From Bathynomus jamesi (taxonomy: Eukaryota; Arthropoda; Malacostraca; Isopoda; Cirolanidae): 64,000 nt of DNA. The stretch spans positions 288,501 to 352,500 of the forward strand of contig JAJOZX010000995.1 in assembly GCA_023014485.1 (NCBI GenBank), given 5' to 3'. Under the pieces are notes generated by a model. It worked only from the letters and a program-made list of their open reading frames with translations, was not told where the DNA came from and did no database searches. How positions within the stretch are numbered: position 1 is the first letter of the stretch; each line of letters starts with the position of its first letter. The position numbers were made by a program, and so were the translations under genes. Shown one piece after another: positions 24,641 through 38,584 of the stretch.

Positions 24641-25474
24641 TAGTACACAAAAATACACACTAGACCACAGGTCTATACATCATCCATTACGTAATTCTAT
24701 TTTTACCTACAATAGTCAATAAAAATTAGTTTACAGATTGTACGATTTACAGTTTTCCCTTTTATCTGCTATTCATTTTGTATGTAATTCTTCCCACAAA
24801 AAAAAAAAAAAAAAAAAAATGTTAAAAATTTAACAATATCATTCTTTGTCTAACTTCATTGTTTGACTAAATTAACGTATTAATCCTTTTATTCTTTTTA
24901 CACAAAATTAAAGTATTAATCTTGAATTTTTTTATATTTTGTAAGCAAGTGTCATTTTAAAAATTTGATTACTCTGCATTGTACTCAACCACGCGAAATC
25001 GTTCTGTATAAAATTTGTATTGTGAAGAAAAATTCGTCATCTAACTTGAATTAGTTAGGATGTTATTCATTTAATTCTATTGTATAAATTGTACCCTATT
25101 AGATTATTGTATAAATATCATTTTTAAAGGGAGAGTAATGTAAAAAATGAACAATGAATAATCCATATTCATTTTTACATAAGAACCAAAATCGCTTAAC
25201 GCGAGTTTGGATAATAATTTTACTTGGAGCTTCCTATTTTTGTTCGTGTCACAACCCTACGATCTACCATATCTATGGTTTAGTCGTATCTATTTTCCAT
25301 TTTTCATTGTTATAGAATTTATTATAATAATTATGATTGTCTTCCATCTCACCCTCGACCCTAGATTATGCATACACATTGCATGTAACAGGATTGGAAC
25401 CCGTAGTTGTAGTTCTTAGTCATTAATACCCACTCTTTGTCTCTAATTCGTTCATGTAAATCTTCCTAATAATG

Positions 25475-25513
25475 ATTTGTACTATACGTACAAATTCAAT
25501 AACTATGACGTCA
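25475..25513. promoter_or_regulatory. Conserved palindrome plus CRE-type TGACGTCA
   Basis: ATTTGTAC and GTACAAAT flank a TATAC centre (25475-25495). A perfect TGACGTCA palindrome, the CREB/ATF consensus, follows at 25506-25513. Both recur at the same spacing in the complete copies. Whether any factor binds is not known; the site is seen, regulation is inference. Confidence 0.4.
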
Positions 25514-26007
25514 CATTTTCCCGTCATTAATTTCCCTTCATTATATCTCTAGTATGCAATGTATGAAAATTCTTTATCATCATAATAAAAACTGTACACT
25601 CTATAGAAGTCATTATTTATATGTTATGTAGTATAAATATAACTATTATTCGACCATATATCCCCGCCCCCATACGTCCATATCTTATCTTGACCATTAT
25701 CGTATGTCAATTTTATTAAATATTCATTTTTTCTCGTGAAATGCAAAACTTCATGCCTTCGTTCGAAAACGCAAAAATACGTTCTGTATTATTTTTTCAT
25801 TTTTATTTTTTATTTTTAAGTGCGTTCACCCTCACAAGATATTCATAAATGCTTAGTAAGTTATCAAATTCCGCTCACTACGACAGAATCGAACGCTTCT
25901 AAGATAAATACCTCCGTTCGCTCTGATTTCAAATTTATAACATATTATAACATATTATTTCCTAAATAAATTATCTCGTATGTGCTCATGTACTTGTGTT
26001 GTACTAA

Positions 26008-26060
26008 TAACCATCTAGTATAACCATCTAGTATAACCATCTAGTATAACCATATATAAA
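26008..26060 (+). repeat. 13-bp minisatellite (AACCATCTAGTAT)
   Basis: Three to four units in every copy, next to an ATATATAAATATA stretch. Small copy-number and one-base differences distinguish the units, for example near 31830-31895 and 43345-43405. Confidence 0.85.
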
Positions 26061-26571
26061 TATAAAAAACACTAAGAATGGTAAACGACGTAATGTACTT
26101 TAATGAAACTGTAATTAATAAAACTTGTAATGTACTTCAATGAAACTGTAATTAAATGTAATGATTTAATTTATAATGTAAGAATGTACTTTAATAGAAC
26201 TGTAATGGACAATCATAAGCGAATGTGAAGTAATCCATAATTGTAATCGTAATTGTAATGAACCAAAATTAATACGTACTCAGTCGTGTACTTAATTTGT
26301 ACTTATGTGTACTATTACGAAATGATATCGCCTTCAGAAATGAAGATTCGGCAAAAAAATATACGATTAGTTTTTATTTTTATTTTTTTAAATTTTTATT
26401 TGGAATCTTTCAAACATCTGATCATGTGTTTAAAAGGGGGGAACTTAACCTTCAACTTCCGTCCCCCAACATTTAGGTTTATATTATACATGTATTTGTA
26501 AAATTAAGGCACTTCATTGAGGTCACTTCATTAGAGCACTTCATTTACGGCACTTCATTACGAGCCTCCTT

Positions 26572-27066
26572 TGTTAGCAGCCTTGCTGCGAGGAGGGGGC
26601 AGAGGCCCATTGCCTCCTTAACTTTTTTTAGATTCCGGCCTGAGCCATGGTCGAAAGAGGTCGAACCTCTACCCCTGTAAATTCAGAGCACTACCTGTAC
26701 ATTTTGAGAAGTAAACTACAAAAAGAGAAAGTTTTATCTTTTCCTTCAAGCCTTGTTCTCTTCAGGAATTTAGTCAGTAAAGTCGATAAGTTATAAAGAA
26801 AAATCGATAAGTTTAGTACCAAGAGAAAGTATCAGAGTATTATAGCAAGAGAAGAATTAATAATCGTCGACCCATAAAGCGAGAAAAAGGGGACAACCCA
26901 AGCACCATAGAAGATATTGGCATAACAGTCTGGTGAGTCTGTAGCCAAGAGTTAACAAGAGGCGACCGAAAAGAATTAGAATGTTATAGAAGAAATATCC
27001 GTTGCTGCCCTAACTAGAACCCGTCGATTCCGAACCGACTCAGGGCCATAGACGGAGGGGTTAACA
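26572..27066 (+). repeat. LTR-like block 5
   Basis: The ends are the same as in the reference block. It has small deletions near 27009 and 27022, where its neighbours read CTGCCTCC and ACCCCCG. Confidence 0.63.
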
Positions 27067-30000
27067 TTGTGGCGACCCTATAGCCAGGATAAACACATAG
27101 AAGAAGCAAGAGTTTAAACATTTGGAGACCCTACTACCAAGTTTTTAAGAAGAAGATTTAAGAAGAAGATTTTAAGAAGAAGAAATATTTTAAGAAGAAG
27201 AATATTTTAAGAAGAGGATTTTAACAAGTGGCCCTCTTTGGCCAAGATAGAAATTACCCTGCATCAGGATAAACAATTTGAACGGCGTGTCACGACTTCT
27301 TGTTCGTACATCCACCCTTGAACCGGTGTGTCACGACTCCAAGTTCTCCACGCCTAGTTTTCATCCAAGAAGAATAGCCAGCAAGACACGTCTTCAGGAC
27401 ACGTCTCTAAGGATTTTGCCAGTAGAAATTTTGTTAAGTACAGTTTGTTTTTTTAAGTAATTTATAAACAATTGAAAAGTCAGTATTATTACAGTTAATA
27501 TTTAGTATGGAGCCAGAATTAACACAAAACACAGTGAACACTTCAGACACCAGTGATACACTTTTTTTTAGTGAAACAGTAATTTTCACAGAAGTTAATT
27601 GTCACAGAGTTAATTGTCACAGAGTCAATTGTCACAGAGTCAATTGTCACAGAGTCAATTGTCACAGAGTCAATTGTCACAGAGTCAATTGTCACAGTTA
27701 TTTTCACTATTATATTCAGTATAGAATAATTTATTTTATGTACCTTCCCGTACATTAGAGTGAAATGTTTACATTTCATATTTTTGTTTGCAAATTTTTC
27801 AAATTATTGAATTGAATTGACTTGCAAATTAAGAAAGAGAGTGTTTATAGAGAGTTTATAGATTTAGAGAGATACTTGAAGTCAGTTTTGAAGTCAGTTT
27901 TGAAGTCATTTTTTTGAAGTCATTTTTTTGAAGTCATTTTTGAAGTCAGTTTTTGAAGTCAGAAGGTTGCGCCAAAAGGGACAACCGCCCCAGAGATTTA
28001 TAGAAATACTTGACAAGCGTTCAAGTTAGACAGTTTAAGTTTCAAGATACTTGACAAGCGTTCAAGTTAGACAGTTTAAGTTTCAAGATACTTGACAAGC
28101 GTTCAAGTTAGACAGTTTAAGTTTCAAGATACTTGACAAGCGTTCAAGTTAGACGTTTAAGTTTCAAGATACTTGACAAGCGTTCAAGTTAGATAGTTTT
28201 AGTTTCAAGAATACTTGATAAGAGTTCAAGTTACAGTTTCAGAATACTTGATAGAGTTCAAGTTACAGTTTCAGAATACTTGATAGAGTTCAAGTTACAG
28301 TTTCAGAATACTTGATAGAGTTCAAGTTACAGTTTCAGAATACTTGATAGAGTTCAAGTTACAGTTTCAGAATACTTGATAGAGTTCAAGTTACAGTTTC
28401 AGAATACTTGATAGAGTTTAAGTTACAGTTTCAGAATACTTGATAGAGTTCAAGTTAGAGAGTTTTATTCCAAGTCAGAGTTTTATTCCAAGTCAGAGAG
28501 TTTTATTCCCAAGTTATTTCAATGCAGTCAATTGAATTCAACTTTTTCTTTGTAAATTAAGAGAACTTAATTTAAGAAAATGTAATTTAAGAATTTAATT
28601 CAACCTTTTTTTTTGTTGTTTAAGAGAATTTAATTCAACCTTTTTTTGTTGTAAAAGTGAATTAAATTCAACCAGAATTGAACGGTTTGCGTCTTAATTT
28701 AACCTTTTTTCTTGTTTGTAAGAAGGAAATGGACCGATTTGACTTTTCTTTTTCATGCCATTGTTGCGTATATAAATATATAGGTAAAATGACATTTATT
28801 GTTTGTAACCAAAACAGTTTTTACAATTGTTTGTAATGACTTTGATAATCATTGTAATGTATATGTGATAATAATAGTTGTGTAATAATTAATTAATTGA
28901 TCTTGTCCCAATGACTCCTTTTTAAATTACTATAAGGAGGAACATGCCGTTCCCCCATTTTGTTTGAACTCTTTTAATTTTTGTTCTAAGTAGTGTGACA
29001 AGCAATCTTTTAAAAAAAAAAAAAAAAAAAAAAAAGAGAGCAAAGTGCTCACGAAAAGATGTATTGTCAATTTCAGACTTATACCCCCCGCTTAGTCACT
29101 CAATTCCCCCGAATGTCGTACTCCAAACTTTGTCATTTTATTTTATTTTAACACCCCCAACCCAGTTGAACCGTGTCAACCAGAGAAATGGTTCAACCAT
29201 GGTTAACTCCTCTTTGGTACGATGGAACATAACCTCAATTTAGGTTGTGTTTTTTTATATTACAGTATATGTTTAGTTCATTATAGTTTATAATTGATTT
29301 CTATTCTTAACTTTTATATTTTTTATATTTTTTTTATTCGATGAATACTGAGTAATTGTGTTGGTCGAATTTAATTAATTGTGTGTCAAAATATCAAATA
29401 ATTCAAATTCTATCAACATTTAACGAAAGAGTATGATTTTTCTACTTAACATGCAAAAATTGTTAAATCTTTTAATATTTTTTTTATTATATAAAAATAA
29501 TTTTTAATGTAAAATTTACCTGAGATTATTAAAAGAAAAGTTTCCTCGAAATGCTTTCCTTCCATTTCAATAACTTTTTTATTCTTGGCCGAAACTCATC
29601 TAAGGTTCGATTTACTTTTATTTTTAAGAGTATTATAAAATTATGTTAGCTCATTAAAATGCATAATTGATCTCTATTTTTAATTTATATTTTTATTTTT
29701 CTTTTGTTCAATTAATCGTGAGTAACTGTCCTTAAATTGTTATTGTACCATTTGTAAGGTATCAAACGAAAATTATAGTCAAATTGACATACTACTAGAG
29801 TATATGGCTATGAATTTTAGTAGTCGAAATTAATTGTGTCAAAATTCAATTTTTAAAACGGTGAGATTTACTTTCATTACTTGTAAGGTCCTCTAAGTAC
29901 GTATTTTTTTAATTACCTTATACGTGTAACTGATTAATTATGTAAAATCTATAATCCTAATTGAATTTTATTACTTTTGACACATATTCCCTCCAGTCAC

Positions 30001-32415
30001 TTTTGCATTAAAACTCGTATGCAAACATCATCATTATAATATATCATAATTATTGCTTACTATATATAAATTCTCGCTCATGCATTTATACAGTTAATTT
30101 AACAATCCTCTTAGCTAATCTGTCTCTCGAAATTATAAGATACACACTTTGTACCCAATAAACATAAATACACATTTGACCACAGGTCTATACATCATCC
30201 ACTACGTAATTAGATTTGTACCTACAACAGTCAATAAAAACGCATGTATGCACACTATATACACTATATATACTATATATACAAACCTTATGCTAAAATC
30301 ATTGGATATCACAATAAACTATTTCATTACGTGTAAGTGCAAACTATGCTATTTAGTCTTAATCATTTTTTCTTTCTAATATATCTTGCTCATGCATTTA
30401 TTCAGTTAATTGAACAATCCTCTCAACTAATCTGTCCCTCGAAATTGTAAGATACACACTTTGTACCTAGTACACAAAATACACACTAGACCACAGGTCT
30501 ATACATCATCCATTACGTAATTCTATTTTTACCTACAATAGTCAATAAAAATTAGTTTACAGATTGTACGATTTACAGTTTTCCCTTTTATCTGCTATTC
30601 ATTTTGTATGTAATTCTTCCCACAAAAAAAAAAAAAAAAAAAAATGTTAAAAATTTAACAATATCATTCTTTGTCTAACTTCATTGTTTGACTAAATTAA
30701 CGTATTAATCCTTTTATTCTTTTTACACAAAATTAAAGTATTAATCTTTGAATTTTTTTATATTTTGTAAGCAAGTGTCATTTTAAAAATTTGATTACTC
30801 TGCATTGTACTCAACCACGCGAAATCGTTCTGTATAAAATTTGTATTGTGAAGAAAAATTCGTCATCTAACTTGAATTAGTTAGGATGTTATTCTCTTAA
30901 TTCTATTGTATTAATTGTACCCTATTAGATTATTGTATAAATATCATTTTTAAAGGGGAGAGTAATGTAAAAAATGAACAATGAATAATCCATATTCATT
31001 TTTACAAAAGAACCAAAATCGCTTAACGCGAGTTTGGATAATAATTTTACTTGAGCTTCCTATTTTTGTTCGTGTCACAACCCTACGATCTACCATATCT
31101 ATGGTTTAGTCGTATCTATTTTCCATTTTTCATTGTTATAGAATTTATTATAATTAATTATGATTGTCTTCCATCTCACCCTCGACCCTAGATTATGCAT
31201 ACACATTGCATGTAACAGGATTGGAACCCGTAGTTGTAGTTCTTAGTCATTAATACCCACTCTTTGTCTCTAATTCGTTCATGTAAATCTTCCTAATAAT
31301 GATTTGTACTATACGTACAAATTCAATAACTATGACGTCACATTTTCCCGTCATTAATTTCCCTTCATTATATCTCTAGTATGCAATGTATGAAAATTCT
31401 TTATCATCATAATAAAACTGTACACTCTATAGAAGTCATTATTTATATGTTATGTAGTATAAATATAACTATTATTCGACCATATATCCCCCGCCCCCAT
31501 ACGTCCATATCTTATCTTGACCATTATCGTATGTCAATTTTATTAAATATTCATTTTTTCTCGTGAAATGCAAAACTTCATGCCTTCGTTCGAAAACGCA
31601 AAAATACGTTCTCGTATTATTTTTTCATTTTTATTTTTTATTTTTAAGTGCGTTCACCCCTCACAAGATATTCATAAATGCTTAGTAAGTTATCAAATTC
31701 CGCTCACTACGACAGAATCGAACGCTTCTAAGATAAATACCTCCGTTCGCTCTGATTTCAAATTTATAACATATTATAACATATTATTTCCTAAATAAAT
31801 TATCTCGTATGTGCTCATGTACTTGTGTTGTACTAATAACCATCTAGTATAACCATCTAGTATAACCATCTAGTATAACCTCTAGTATATACCATATATA
31901 AATATATAAAAACACTAAGAATGGTAAACGACGTAATGTACTTTAATGAAACTGTAATTAATAATAACTTGTAATGTACTTCAATGAAACTGTAATTAAA
32001 TGTAATGATTTAATTTATAATGTAAGAATGTACTTTAATAGAACTGTAATGGACAATCATAAGCGAATGTGAAGTAATCCATAATTGTAATCGTAATTGT
32101 AATGAACCAAAATTAATACGTACTCAGTCGTGTACTTAATTTGTACTTATGTGTACTATTACGAAATGATATCGCCTTCAGAAATGAAGATTCGGCAAAA
32201 AAATATACGATTAGTTTTTATTTTTATTTTTTTAAATTTTTATTTGGAATCTTTCAAACATCTGATCATGTGTTTAAAAGGGGGGAACTTAACCTTCAAC
32301 TTCCGTCCCCCAACATTTAGGTTTATATTATACATGTATTTGTAAAATTAAGGCACTTCATTGAGGTCACTTCATTAGAGCACTTCATTTACGGCACTTC
32401 ATTACGAGCCTCCTT
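27067..32415 (+). mobile_element. Internal region 5 (first type B copy)
   Basis: The 15-bp repeat has seven units. The region between 30078 and 30551 holds the older paired direct repeats instead of cassette 2. Upstream of cassette 1 it carries the GCGTCTTAATTT variant, but inside cassette 1 it has TTTCAGACTTATACC, so it is mosaic between the two variant groups. Confidence 0.85.
30078..30551 (+). repeat. Diverged direct-repeat pair of type B units (~163 bp arms)
   Basis: 30078-30240 and 30390-30551 share TCATGCATTTAT, CTCGAAATT, ATACACACTTTGTACC, GACCACAGGTCTATACATC and GTCAATAAAAA but differ at many sites. The spacing is 312 bp. The pair is older than the copy-to-copy differences of the array. 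The same block lies near 35765, 41592, 47288 and 53165. In type A units cassette 2 bridges from the first arm into the second. Confidence 0.82.
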
Positions 32416-32917
32416 TGTTAGCAGCCTTGCTGCGAGGAGGGGGCAGAGGCCCCTTGCCTCCTTAACTTTTTTTAGATTCCGGCCTGAGCCATGGTCGAAA
32501 GAGGTCGAACCTCTACCCCTGTAAATTCAGAGCACTACCTGTACATTTTGAGAAGTAAACTACAAAAAGAGAAAGTTTTTATCTTTTCCTTCAAGCCTTG
32601 TTCTCTTCAGGAATTTAGTCAGTAAAGTCGATAAGTTATAAAAGAAAAATCGATAAGTTTAGTACCAAGAGAAAGTATCAGAGTATTATAGCAAGAGAAG
32701 AATTAATAATCGTCGACCCATAAAGCGAGAAAAAGGGGACAACCCAAGCACCATAGAAGATATTGGCATAACAGTCTGGTGAGTCTGTAGCCAAGAGTTT
32801 AACAAGAGGCGACCGAAAAGAATTAGAATGTTATAGAAGAAATATCCGTTGCTGCCTCCTAACTAGAACCCCCGTCGATTCCGAACCGACTCAGGGCCAT
32901 AGACGGAGGGGTTAACA
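32416..32917 (+). repeat. LTR-like block 6
   Basis: A 502-bp block with the same ends as the reference. It reads AGGCCCCTTGCC where blocks 2-5 and 7 read AGGCCCATTGCC; that small change recurs in later copies 8-10 in related form. Confidence 0.65.
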
Positions 32918-35900
32918 TTGTGGCGACCCTATAGCCAGGATAAACACATAGAAGAAGCAAGAGTTTAAACATTTGGAGACCCTACTACCAAGTTTTTAAG
33001 AAGAAGATTTTAAGAAGAAGATTTTAAGAAGAAGAATATTTTAAGAAGAAGAATATTTTAAGAAGAAGAATATTTTAAGAAGAAGAATATTTTAAGAAGA
33101 AGAATATTTTAAGAAGAGGATTTTAACAAGTGGCCACTCTTTGGCCAAGATAGAAATTACCCTGCATCAGGATAAAACAATTTGACCGGCGTGTCACGAC
33201 TTCTTGTTCGTAACATCCACCCTTGAACCGGTGTGTCACGACTCCAAGTTCTCCACGCCTAGTTTTCATCCAAGAAGAAGTAGCCAGCAAGACACGTCTT
33301 CAGGACACGTCTCTAAGGATTTTGCCAGTAGAAATTTTGTTAAGTACAGTTTGTTTTTTTAAGTAATTTATAAACAATTGAAAAGTCAGTATTATTAACA
33401 GTTAATATTTAGTATGGAGCCAGAATTAACACAAAACACAGTGAACACTTCAGACACCAGTGATACACTTTTTTTTAGTGAAACAGTAATTTTCACAGAA
33501 GTTAATTGTCACAGAGTTAATTGTCACAGAGTCAATTGTCACAGAGTCAATTGTCACAGAGTCAATTGTCACAGAGTCAATTGTCACAGTTATTTTCACT
33601 ATTATATTCAGTATAGAATAATTTTATTTTATATGTACCTTCCCGTACATTAGAGTGAAATGTTTACATTTCATATTTTTGTTTGCAAATTTTTTCAAAT
33701 TATTGAATTGAATTGACTTGCAAATTAAGAAAGAGAGTGTTTATAGAGAGTTTATAGATTTAGAGAGATACTTGAAGTCAGTTTTGAAGTCAGTTTTGAA
33801 GTCATTTTTTTGAAGTCATTTTTTTGAAGTCATTTTTGAAGTCAGTTTTTGAAGTCAGAAGGTTGCGCCAAAAGGGACAACCGCCCCAAGATTTATAGAA
33901 ATACTTGACAAGCGTTCAAGTTAGACAGTTTAAGTTTCAAGATACTTGACAAGCGTTCAAGTTAGACAGTTTAAGTTTCAAGATACTTGACAAGCGTTCA
34001 AGTTAGACAGTTTAAGTTTCAAGATACTTGACAAGCGTTCAAGTTACAGTTTTAGAATACTTGATAGAGTTCAAGTTACAGTTTCAGAATACTTGATAGA
34101 GTTCAAGTTACAGTTTCAGAATACTTGATAGAGTTCAAGTTAGAGAGTTTTTTATTCCAAGTCAGAGATTTTATTCCAAGTCAGAGAGTTTTATTCCAAG
34201 TCAGAGAGTTTTATTCCTCAGTTATTTCAATGCAGTTAATTGACTAACTTTTTCTTTGTAATTTAAAGAACTTATTTAAGAAAATAATTTAAGAATTTAA
34301 TTCAACCTTTTTTTTTTTGTTGTTTAAGAGAATTTAATTCAACCTTTTTGTTGTAAAAGAGAATTAAATTCAACCAGAATTGACCGGTTTGCGTCTTTAG
34401 TTTAACCTTTTCTTGTTTGTAAGAAGGAATGGACCGATTTGACTTTTCTTTTCATGCGCATTGATGCGTATATAAATATATAGGTAAAATGACATTTTTG
34501 TTTGTAACCAAAACAGTTTTTACAATTGTTTGTAATGACTTTGATAATCATTGTAATGTATATGTGATAATAATAGTTGTGTAATAATTAATTAATTGAT
34601 CTTGTCCCAATGACTCCTTTTTAAATTCTATAAGGAGGAACATGACGTTCCCCGTTTTGTTTGAACTCTTTTAATTTTTGTCTAAGTAGTGTGACAAGCA
34701 ATCTTTTTTTTTTTAAAAAAAAAAAAAAGAGAGCAAAGTGCTCACGAAAAGGTTATTGTCAATTTCAGACTTATACCCCCCGCTTAGTCACTCAATTCCC
34801 CCGAATGTCGTACTCCAAACTTTGTCATTTTATTTTATTTTAACACCCCCAACCCAGTTGAACGTGTCAACCAGAGAAATGGTTCAACCATGTTAATTCC
34901 TCTTTGGTACGATGGAACATAACCTCAATTTAGGTTGTGTTTTTTTATATTACAGTATATGTTTAGTTCATTATAGTTTATAATTGATTTCTATTCTTAA
35001 CTTTTATATTTTTTATATTTTTTTTTATTCGATGAATACTGAGTAATTGTGTTGGTCGAATTTAATTAATTGTGTGTCAAAATATCAAATAATTCAAATT
35101 CTATCAACATTTAACGAAAGAGTATGATTTTCTACTTAACATGCAAAAATTATTAACCTTTTTAATATTTTTTTTATTATATAAAAATAATTTTTAATGT
35201 AAAATTTACCTGAGATTATTAAAAGAAAAGTTTGTTCGAAATGCTTTCCTTCCATTTCAATAACTTTTTTATTCTTGGCCGAAACTCATCTAAGGTTCGA
35301 TTTACTTTTATTTTTAAGAGTATTATAAAATTATGTTAGCTCATTAAAATGCATAATTGATCTCTATTTTTAATTTGTATTTTTCTTTTTCTTTTGTTCA
35401 ATTAATCGTGAGTAACTGTCCTTAAATTGTTATTGTACCATTTGTAAGGTATCAAACGAAAATTATAGTCAAATTGACATACTACTACAGTATATGGCTA
35501 TGAATTTTAGTAGTCGAAATTAATTGTGTCAAAATTCAATTTTAAAACGGTGAGATTTACTTTCATTACTTGTAAGGTCCTCTAAGTACGTATTTTTTAA
35601 TTACCTTATACGTGTAACTGATTAATTATGTAAAATCTATAATCCTAATTGAATTTTATTACTTTTGAAACATATTCCCTCCAGTCACTTTTGCATTAAA
35701 ACTCGTATGCAAACATCATCATTATAATACTATCATAATTATTGCTTACTATATATAAATTCTCGCTCATGCATTTATACAGTTAATTTAACAATCCTCT
35801 CAGCTAATCTGTCTCTCGAAATTATAAGATACACACTTTGTACCCAATAAACATAAATACACATTTGACCACAGGTCTATACATCATCCACTACGTAATC

Positions 35901-38082
35901 GATTTGTACCTACAACAGTCAATAAAAACGCATGTATGCACACTATATACACTATATATACTATATATACAAACCTTATGCTAAAATCATTGGATATCAC
36001 AATAAACTATTTCATTACGTGTAAGTGCAAACTATGCTATTTAGTCTTAATCATTTTTGCTTTCTAATATATCTTGCTCATGCATTTATTCAGTTAATTG
36101 AACAATCCTCTCAACTAATCTGTCCCTCGAAATTGTAAGATACACACTTTGTACCTAGTACACAAAAATACACACTAGACCACAGGTCTATAACATCATC
36201 CATTACGTAATTCTATTTTTACCTACAATAGTCAATAAAAATTAGTTTACAGATTGTACGATTTACAGTTTTCCCTTTTATCTGCTATTCATTTTGTATG
36301 TAATTCTTCCCACAAAAAAAAAAAAAAAAAAATGTTAAAAATTTAACAATATCATTCTTTGTCTAACTTCATTGTTTGACTAAATTAACGTATTAATCCT
36401 TTTATTCTTTTTACACAAAATTAAAGTATTAATCTTTGAATTTTTTTATATTTTGTAAGCAAGTGTCATTTTAAAAATTTGATTACTCTGCATTGTACTC
36501 AACCACGCGAAATCGTTCTGTATAAAATTTGTATTGTAAGAAAAATTCGTCATCTAACTTGAATTAGTTAGGATGTTATTCTCTTAATTCTATTGTATTA
36601 ATTGTACCCTATTAGATTATTGTATAAATATCATTTTTAAAGGGGAGAGTAATGTAAAAAATGAACAATGAATAATCCATATTCATTTTTACATAAGAAC
36701 CAAAATCGCTTAACGCGAGTTTGGATAATAATTTTACTTGGAGCTTCCTATTTTTGTTCGTGTCACAACCTACGATCTACCATATCTATGGTTTAGTCGT
36801 TCTATTTTCCATTTTTCATGTTATAGAATTTATTATAATTAATTATGATTGTCTTCCATCTCACCCTCGACCCTAGATTATGCATACACATTGCATGTAA
36901 CAGGATTGGAACCCGTAGTTGTAGTTCTTAGTCATTAATACCCACTCTTTGTCTCTAATTCGTTCATGTAAATCTTCCTAATAATGATTTGTACTATACG
37001 TACAAATTCAATAACTATGACGTCACATTTTCCCGTCATTAATTTCCCTTCATTATATCTCTAGTATGCAATGTATGAAAATTCTTTATCATCATATAAA
37101 AACTGTACACTCTATAGAAGTCATTATTTATATGTTATGTAGGATAAATATAACTATTATTCGACCATATATCCCCCGCCCCCATACGTCCATATCTTAT
37201 CTTGACCATTATCGTATGTCAATTTATTAATATTCATTTTTCTCGTGAAATGCAAAACTTCATGCCTTCGTTCGAAAACGCAAAAATACGTTCTCGTATT
37301 ATTTTTTTCATTTTTATTTTTTATTTTTAAGTGCGTTCAACCCCTCACAAGATATTCATAAATGCTTAGTAAGTTATCAAATTCCGCTCACTACGACAGA
37401 ATCGAACGCTTCTAAGATAAATACCTCCGTTCGCTCTGATTTCAAATTTATAACATATTATAACATATTATTTCCTAAATAAATTATCTCGTATGTGCTC
37501 ATGTACTTGTGTTGTACTAATACCATCTAGTATAACCATCTAGTATAACCATCTAGTATAACCATATATAAATATATAAAAACTAATAATGGTAAACGAC
37601 GTAATGTACTTTAATGAAACTGTAATTAATAATAACTTGTAATGTACTTCAATGAAACTGTAATTAAATGTAATGATTTAATTTATAATGTAAGAATGTA
37701 CTTTAATAGAACTGTAATGGACAATCATAAGCGAATGTGAAGTAATCCATAATTGTAATCGTAATTGTAATGAACCAAAATTAATACGTACTCAGTCGTG
37801 TACTTAATTTGTACTTATGTGTACTATTACGAAATGATATCGCCTTCAGAAATGAAGATTCGGCAAAAAAATATACGATTAGTTTTATTTTTATTTTTTT
37901 AAATTTTTATTTGGAATCTTTCAAACATCTGATCATGTGTTTAAAAGGGGGGAACTTAACCTTCAACTTCCGTCCCCCAACATTTAGGTTTATATTATAC
38001 ATGTATTTGTAAAATTAAGGCACTTCATTGAGGTCACTTCATTAGAGCACTTCATTTACGGCACTTCATTACGAGCCTCCTT
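32918..38082 (+). mobile_element. Internal region 6 (type B, variant subfamily shared with region 8)
   Basis: The AAGAAGAATATTTT repeat is expanded at 32998-33118. The 41-bp array is short (four units), and its last unit fuses directly into the 32-bp array through the shared TTCAAGTTA; only three 32-bp units follow. Private variants shared with region 8 include GACCGGTTTGCG, CATTGATGCG, ACATGACGTTCC, GTTTGTTCG and a T-run before a shortened A-run at 34705-34728. Several one-base indels lie near 34230-34700. Confidence 0.82.
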
Positions 38083-38584
38083 TGTTAGCAGCCTTGCTGC
38101 GAGGAGGGGGCAGAGGCCCATTGCCTCCTTAACTTTTTTTAGATTCCGGCCTGAGCCATGGTCGAAAGAGGTCGAACCTCTACCCCTGTAAATTCAGAGC
38201 ACTACCTGTACATTTTGAGAAGTAAACTACAAAAAGAGAAAGTTTTTATCTTTTCCTTCAAGCCTTGTTCTCTTCAGGAATTTAGTCAGTAAAGTCGATA
38301 AGTTATAAAAGAAAAATCGATAAGTTTAGTACCAAGAGAAAGTATCAGAGTATTATAGCAAGAGAAGAATTAATAATCGTCGACCCATAAAGCGAGAAAA
38401 AGGGGACAACCCAAGCACCATAGAAGATATTGGCATAACAGTCTGGTGAGTCTGTAGCCAAGAGTTTAACAAGAGGCGACCGAAAAGAATTAGAATGTTA
38501 TAGAAGAAATATCCGTTGCTGCCTCCTAACTAGAACCCCCGTCGATTCCGAACCGACTCAGGGCCATAGACGGAGGGGTTAACA
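38083..38584 (+). repeat. LTR-like block 7
   Basis: A 502-bp block, virtually the same as block 4 by eye, including AGGCCCATTGCC. It lies between two copies of the other subfamily. Confidence 0.65.

Larger units (their letters stand above)
21378..26571 (+). mobile_element. Internal region 4 (type A, reference internal copy)
   Basis: The order is: PBS-like motif, AAGAAG repeats, vestigial ATG frame with 15-bp repeat, 17-bp GAAGTC repeat, GGTTGCGCCA landmark at 22268, five 41-bp repeats, eight 32-bp repeats, the 20-bp repeat, poly(A) cassette 1, cassette 2 (24504-24640), a third A tract (24798-24819), the palindrome plus CRE, the 13-bp repeat, and the purine tract. It is the last type A copy before the change to type B. 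Confidence 0.85.

Noticed and set aside
30149..30379. Frame MYPININTHLTTG... in type B units
   Set aside because: It rests on an ATA/TAT microsatellite and is absent in type A units. It is shortened in regions 8 and 9 by microsatellite length.
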